DNA of 64,000 bases, taken from the NCBI GenBank assembly GCA_963773105.1, contig CAVZAA010000004.1, positions 310,001 through 374,000 of the forward strand, in the 5' to 3' direction. Position numbers and translations under genes: made by a program. Shown here piece by piece: positions 60,284 through 64,000 of this stretch (its first letter is position 1; the number at the start of each line of letters is the position of its first letter). The notes under the pieces were generated by a model. It did not search any database, was not told the origin of the DNA, and saw only the letters and a list, made by a program, of their open reading frames with translations. This DNA is from Trebonia sp963773105. Lineage in GTDB: Bacteria > Actinomycetota > Actinomycetes > Streptosporangiales > Streptosporangiaceae.

Positions 60284-62793
60284 TCGGCGTAGGCGCCGCG
60301 GACGTCGTCGGCGCTGAGCGTGGTCAGGTCGGCCGCCGTGGCGCCCTCGCCCAGGCGGACGACGCGGACGTCGCGGCAGGCGCAGGCGCGCTCGAACAGC
60401 GACCGGGCGAACCGTCCGTTGCCGAGCTCGTCGATCCGCCCGGCCCGCTCGGCGTGCGCGAAGATCTGGTCGAGGGCGTACAGCGCCTCCGGCTCGAAGG
60501 CGTCGCCCGCCTGCTCGGCCAGCAGGATCGCGATCCGCGACAGGTCGCGCGCGGTGTAGCTGGGGAACGCCACCCGGGTGCTGAACCTGGAGGCGAGGCC
60601 GGGGTTGGAGCGGAGGAACCGTTCCATGTCGCCGGTGTAGCCCGCCAGCACGATGACCAGCCGGTCGCGGTCGTCCTCGGCCCGCTTGAGCAGCGTCTGC
60701 ACGGCCTCCGCGCCGAACGCGTCGCCGCCGGAGTAGCCCTCGTTGTGCAGCGAGTACGCCTCGTCGATGAACAGCACCCCGCCGAGGGCCGAGTCAACCA
60801 GCCGGTTGGTCTTGATCGCGGTCGAGCCGAGATGGTCGCCGACCAGGTCGGCGCGGTGCGCCTCGACCACCTCGGGGCGGACGAGGAGACCAAGCGCGGC
60901 GAAGATATGCCCGAGAATCCGCGCCACGGTCGTCTTCCCCGTGCCCGGCGGCCCGGTGAAGACGAAGTGCCTAACCGGCGGCTGGCTGGTCAGCCCCTGC
61001 CGGTCGCGCAGCCGCGCCACCCGCAGCTGCGCGGCGATCGCCCGCACCTGCTGCTTGACCGGGTCCAGCCCGACCAGCTCGTCAAGCTCGGCGATCGCGG
61101 ACTCGAGGGTGGGGGTCTCCTCGTAGCCGCGCAGCCGCGAGGTCAGCTCGGCGAACGCCTTGCCCAGGTCCACCGCGCCGATCGTGAGCAGGTCCTCGGC
61201 CCGCGGGTCGCCGCCCTCGCTCATCACCCGGACGTCACGCGCCTGGCCGGCCTTCTCCAGCAGCGTGCGGACGAAGCGGCCGTTGCCGAGCTCGTCGGTG
61301 GTCCGGCGGCGGCCCACCTCCTCGAGCGTCCGCCACAGCGCGGGCCGGGCGTCGGCCGCCAGCAGCTCCTGCTTGCCCCGCAGTTGCAGCTCGGCCAGGG
61401 CGAACAGCTCCTCGGTGGAGTAGGTGGGGAACCGGATGCGGGTAGCGAATCGTGACGCCAGGCCCGGGTTGGTGGCGAGGAACGCCTCCGTCTGTTTCTC
61501 GTACCCGGCCAGGATGATGATCAGGTGCTCGCGATCGTCCTCGGCCCGCTTGAGCAGGGTCTGCACCGCCTCGGCGCCGAACCGGTCGCTCTGCCCGTCG
61601 CCCTCGTTCACCAGGCTGTAGGCCTCGTCGATGAACAGCACCCGGCCGAGGGCCGAGTCGATGAGCTCGTTGGTCTTGATCGCGGTCGCGCCCAGGTACT
61701 CGCCGACTAGGTCGGAGCGCTGCGCCTCGACGACGTCGGCGCTCTCGAGCAGCCCGAACGCGTAGAAGATCTTGCCGATCACCCGCGCCACGGTGGTCTT
61801 CCCGGTCCCGGGCGGACCGAGGAAGACGAAGTGCCGCATCGGCTTGTCGGCGCCGAAGCCGGCCTCCGCCCGGCGGCGGGCCGCCTCGATCGAGACGTAG
61901 ATCGAGTGGACCTGTTCCTTGACCGAGCCGAGCCCGACCATCGAGTCCAGTTCGGCCAGCGCGTCCTCGGGCGTGATGGGCGGCTCGGACTGCTCCGCCT
62001 CGACCGCCTGCTGCCGCTTGCGGGCCGAGCGGTCCGCGTACACCTGGGCCACGCCCTGCGCCCGCGCGCCGTACTGGGCGGGCGCGTGCCCGGCCGGACC
62101 GGCCGGGCCGGTGGTACCGCCGCGCTGGATCGGGCCGGGCGGGCGCCGGCCGGCGCCGGCCGGGCGCTGTCCAGCGGGGTTGACCGGCCCTGGGGGCGGG
62201 GCCTGCGGTCCGGCGTCGGGGTCGCCGTACGCCGCGAGCACGCCGTCCGGGCCGAACATGCGGGCCTCCTGCGATCCCTTGGCCGCGCGCCAGCCGATCA
62301 CGGCCGCCGCGATCACCCAGACCGCGATCACCCCGACCTGCGCGTGCTGCCACCAGGCCTGGATGATGAGGATCCCGACCGGGAACGACCACAGCAGCGC
62401 CCAGGCCACCGTGCGGCACGGCACGAACCAGCGGGACAGCGGGCGGACGTGCGCGATCGCGGCGATGGCGAACGGCGTCGCCATCATCGCCAGCCACCAG
62501 CCGACCTGGACCCGGGCGCTATTGCCACTGGCGCTGCTTGCGGGCGCCCGGTTGATATCGATCACGCAGAAGGTCCAGGTGCCGAACGCGGCAACGTACA
62601 GCGAGGCCATCACCGAGCGCACCCCGCGATAGACCGAGATCGGCCCGAGCAGCCAGGGCAGGAATGCCACCGCGAAAAGCGCGAGCACGGGCCGGAGCAG
62701 CAGCGGGCTGCGGGCGATCGCCCGGTGGACGCTATCGACCACCGGTACCGGCTCGCCTCCCGCCGTTGCTTGGACCCTATCTGGTGGCAACAT
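60271..62793 (-). CDS. Membrane-anchored tandem AAA+ protein (CbbX/EccA-like)
   Basis: An 840-residue protein. Residues 30-200 hold about four to five spans (LLRPVLALFAVAFLPWLLG, VASLYVAAFGTWTFCV and others), a proline/glycine-rich linker follows (about 200-270), then two CbbX-family AAA+ modules. Module one has Walker A GPPGTGKTT and LFIDEAYSLVNEGDGQSDRFG; module two has the same motif and LFIDEAYSLHNEGYSGGDAFG. Both show the ELGNGRFVRTLLEKA / ELGNGRFARSLFERA arginine-bearing segment. EccA of type VII secretion is also AAA+ of this class, but no esx genes are here. The start is the ATG at 62793 with GGGAG upstream. Role unknown; a membrane-tethered remodelling ATPase is the best guess. Confidence 0.85.
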   Translation of the reverse strand: MLPPDRVQATAGGEPVPVVDSVHRAIARSPLLLRPVLALFAVAFLPWLLGPISVYRGVRSVMASLYVAAFGTWTFCVIDINRAPASSASGNSARVQVGWWLAMMATPFAIAAIAHVRPLSRWFVPCRTVAWALLWSFPVGILIIQAWWQHAQVGVIAVWVIAAAVIGWRAAKGSQEARMFGPDGVLAAYGDPDAGPQAPPPGPVNPAGQRPAGAGRRPPGPIQRGGTTGPAGPAGHAPAQYGARAQGVAQVYADRSARKRQQAVEAEQSEPPITPEDALAELDSMVGLGSVKEQVHSIYVSIEAARRRAEAGFGADKPMRHFVFLGPPGTGKTTVARVIGKIFYAFGLLESADVVEAQRSDLVGEYLGATAIKTNELIDSALGRVLFIDEAYSLVNEGDGQSDRFGAEAVQTLLKRAEDDREHLIIILAGYEKQTEAFLATNPGLASRFATRIRFPTYSTEELFALAELQLRGKQELLAADARPALWRTLEEVGRRRTTDELGNGRFVRTLLEKAGQARDVRVMSEGGDPRAEDLLTIGAVDLGKAFAELTSRLRGYEETPTLESAIAELDELVGLDPVKQQVRAIAAQLRVARLRDRQGLTSQPPVRHFVFTGPPGTGKTTVARILGHIFAALGLLVRPEVVEAHRADLVGDHLGSTAIKTNRLVDSALGGVLFIDEAYSLHNEGYSGGDAFGAEAVQTLLKRAEDDRDRLVIVLAGYTGDMERFLRSNPGLASRFSTRVAFPSYTARDLSRIAILLAEQAGDAFEPEALYALDQIFAHAERAGRIDELGNGRFARSLFERACACRDVRVVRLGEGATAADLTTLSADDVRGAYAELAV

Positions 62794-63107
62794 CGTGCTC
62801 CCTCGGACAGTGGTAAGTCCCTGTATAGCGCATCTCACCGGGCTCGCGACAGGACGCGGACGGGTGGGTCGCGTTTAGTATCAGGCACTGCGAGTGACCC
62901 CCGGAGCCCGCATCCACCGGGCTTCTTGCGCGCGCCGACCGCCTAGCGGTACTGGTAGATATCGTGCGTGCATTCGGAATTATCTAGCTGCCCAGTGCGA
63001 TTGGATGACAGTCAGCCGTCCACCAGGTCCCGCGGGGGCGAAGATCAACGGAGCGAATAGGTGAAATCACGCGTCCGTTCGAGATGATCGCTTTTATTTT
63101 TTTCCTT
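62794..63107. other. Intergenic region upstream of the tandem AAA+ gene
   Basis: About 314 bp between the AAA+ start and the stop of the GNAT gene, both leftward. No gene is recognised. It has an AT-rich patch with a run of T near 63090-63102, next to the end of the GNAT gene, that could help terminate its transcript, and should hold the AAA+ promoter. Confidence 0.4.
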
Positions 63108-63605
63108 TCAGACGGGGCAGGTGAGATCGATTTCGTCGCGCAGCGGAATGCCGAAATCACCGGTTCTGGGGATCTCGGGCTTGCGCTGCCGTGACCGGTC
63201 CACCGCCCCCGGCCGGAGCGCAGTCAGCCGGAAGCCGCGGCGCTGGTAGAAGCGGAGTGCGCCGATGTTGTCGTTGGTGGTGGTCAGCGTGATCTGGTGG
63301 CAGCCCTGCCGCTTGGCCTCGGCCCGGACGGCCTCGATGAGCATCGTGCCGATGCCCGCGTAGAGGTCGAGCGCGTTGATCGTGACGATCTCGAGGATGC
63401 CGGGCCGCAACTGGAAGGTGACCAGGCCGGCGATGCGGCCCGCGCGCTCGGCGATGAAGCCGGGCAGGGTGGCCGGGTAGAACACTCCGTCGTGCACGAC
63501 CACCTCGGCGGCGCCCCACAACTGGGTCGTCAGCCACTCGACCGTCGGCCGGTCACTCTCCTCGACGGGCCTAACCGCCATGTCCCGCTGATGCACGCCA
63601 ACCAT
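63108..63605 (-). CDS. GNAT-family N-acetyltransferase
   Basis: A 165-residue GCN5-related acetyltransferase. AGIGTMLIEAVRAEAKRQGC is the acetyl-CoA pyrophosphate loop (degenerate Q/RxxGxG/A as YAGIGT), and NDNIGALRFYQRRGFRLTALRPG is the conserved C-terminal strand-helix. The N-terminus has RPVEESDRPTVEWLTTQLWG and the middle VTFQLRPGILEIVTINAL. The substrate, small molecule or protein, is not known. Start is ATG 63605, or ATG 63581 (MAVRPVEE), which fits the family better at the N-terminus. It follows the MurJ-like gene by about 57 bp on the same strand. Confidence 0.86.
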   Translation of the reverse strand: MVGVHQRDMAVRPVEESDRPTVEWLTTQLWGAAEVVVHDGVFYPATLPGFIAERAGRIAGLVTFQLRPGILEIVTINALDLYAGIGTMLIEAVRAEAKRQGCHQITLTTTNDNIGALRFYQRRGFRLTALRPGAVDRSRQRKPEIPRTGDFGIPLRDEIDLTCPV

Positions 63606-63662
63606 TATCCAGACCGTATCCCCACTTTCGCGCGAAGCGCCACAATCGGGCGGTGCGGCCGC

Positions 63663-64000
63663 CTAGCGGCGGGATCGGGCGAACCGGCGCAGCCGCGCGA
63701 CCACCATCCGCAGGTCGCCCCGGTCGAGGGCGTAGGCCCACACGCCGAACGCGACGACGGCGAGCACGACCGCCAGCGCGCCGACGCCGGCTTCGAACAG
63801 CTTCCCGCCGGCCGGGATCGCCAGCGTGACGCCGACGCCCACCGCGCCGCCGATGCCGCCCGCGACGAGCCCCGCCAGCGCCGCGTGGCCGAGGCCCGCG
63901 ATCGCGGCCGGGCCCCGGAACCGCCGGATCGCGAACACCATCGGCACCGCGACCGCGAGCAGCGCCACCGTGGAGCCGAGCGAGAGCGCCGCGACCACCA
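63663..64000 (-). CDS. murJ: MurJ-like lipid II flippase, C-terminal part (runs off the window)
   Basis: The last 112 or so residues of a multi-span membrane protein. It contains spans STVALLAVAVPMVFAIRR, GLGHAALAGLVAGGIGGAVGVGV and GALAVVLAVVAFGVWAYALD, and the C-terminal DRGDLRMVVARLRRFARSRR. This arrangement fits the last spans of MOP-superfamily MurJ/MviN proteins, which flip lipid II for peptidoglycan synthesis; DLR..LRR tails are usual in actinobacterial members. The start and most of the protein are beyond 64000. The call rests on a short C-terminal match, so another MOP-family flippase is possible. Confidence 0.65.
   Translation of the reverse strand, partial: VVAALSLGSTVALLAVAVPMVFAIRRFRGPAAIAGLGHAALAGLVAGGIGGAVGVGVTLAIPAGGKLFEAGVGALAVVLAVVAFGVWAYALDRGDLRMVVARLRRFARSRR

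Noticed and set aside
60271..62793. Calling the tandem AAA+ gene eccA of a type VII secretion system
   Set aside because: No ESX, EccB-E or WXG100 gene is present, and the protein has a membrane anchor and two AAA modules, unlike EccA.
1..64000. tRNA, rRNA, CRISPR arrays, intact transposases, integrases, phage genes or a biosynthetic gene cluster
   Set aside because: Looked for on both strands in all gene-free stretches and gene lists; none found. The only mobile-element trace is the four-copy repeat at 36020-36138.

Overview
The window is very G+C-rich DNA with strongly G/C-biased third codon positions, frequent GTG starts, a HrdB-type principal sigma factor, separate ParE and ParC topoisomerase IV subunits, a DUF574 methyltransferase, a SARP/AfsR-type regulator and an L-lysine 6-aminotransferase. 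This points to a chromosome of a filamentous or soil actinomycete (Streptomyces/Streptosporangiales-like). I cannot name the species. No rRNA, tRNA, CRISPR array, intact insertion sequence or phage module was found.

Layout. 0-11 kb is an accessory, partly decayed catabolic region. It holds a zinc alcohol dehydrogenase (cut by the window edge) with an SDR, a broken SARP regulator, an alpha/beta hydrolase, remnants of a GntR-type regulator and of a HIT-like protein, a transketolase-like ThDP enzyme, a truncated hydrolase, an amidohydrolase, the stub of a second amidohydrolase, two membrane proteins and the rotten 3' end of a GH3 glycosidase. 11-14 kb is a lysine-to-alpha-aminoadipate pair (Lat plus semialdehyde dehydrogenase). 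14-18 kb has a DUF574 methyltransferase divergent from an ECF sigma factor, which is followed by an FAH-family hydrolase and a SnoaL-like protein. 18-24 kb has an O-acyltransferase/SGNH gene split by a one-base frameshift, an orphan CbbX (red-type Rubisco activase), an acyl-CoA dehydrogenase-like protein, a DUF985 cupin and two DUF202 membrane proteins. 24-29 kb has a MarR/MFS efflux operon divergent from a diaminopropionate ammonia-lyase, then an esterase and a methyltransferase.

29-34.5 kb is a leftward group: a PQQ-propeller protein, YihY/BrkB, type II NADH dehydrogenase (frameshifted) and a SCO-like lipoprotein. 34.5-36.3 kb carries a PEBP protein, two small zinc-ribbon proteins and a striking four-copy repeat that looks like collapsed ends of an IS21/Tn7-like element. 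36-43 kb has a two-component system, a PMT-like membrane glycosyltransferase, an XRE/substrate-binding fusion regulator, a PfkB kinase and an SDR.

43-64 kb is largely core genome: parC, parE, a small zinc protein, a strong bidirectional terminator, hrdB, a PAS-PAS-GAF-PP2C phosphatase, an unknown actinobacterial protein, a fused hydantoinase/5-oxoprolinase, a solitary SecD, a membrane-anchored tandem AAA+ protein related to CbbX, a GNAT acetyltransferase and the 3' end of a MurJ-type flippase.

Recurring theme: three otherwise well-conserved genes (acyltransferase-SGNH, ndh, diaminopropionate ammonia-lyase) each carry one extra base at a G/C run. This suggests assembly errors as much as real mutation. 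The 1.5-11 kb remnants, by contrast, are truncated and look like true decay.
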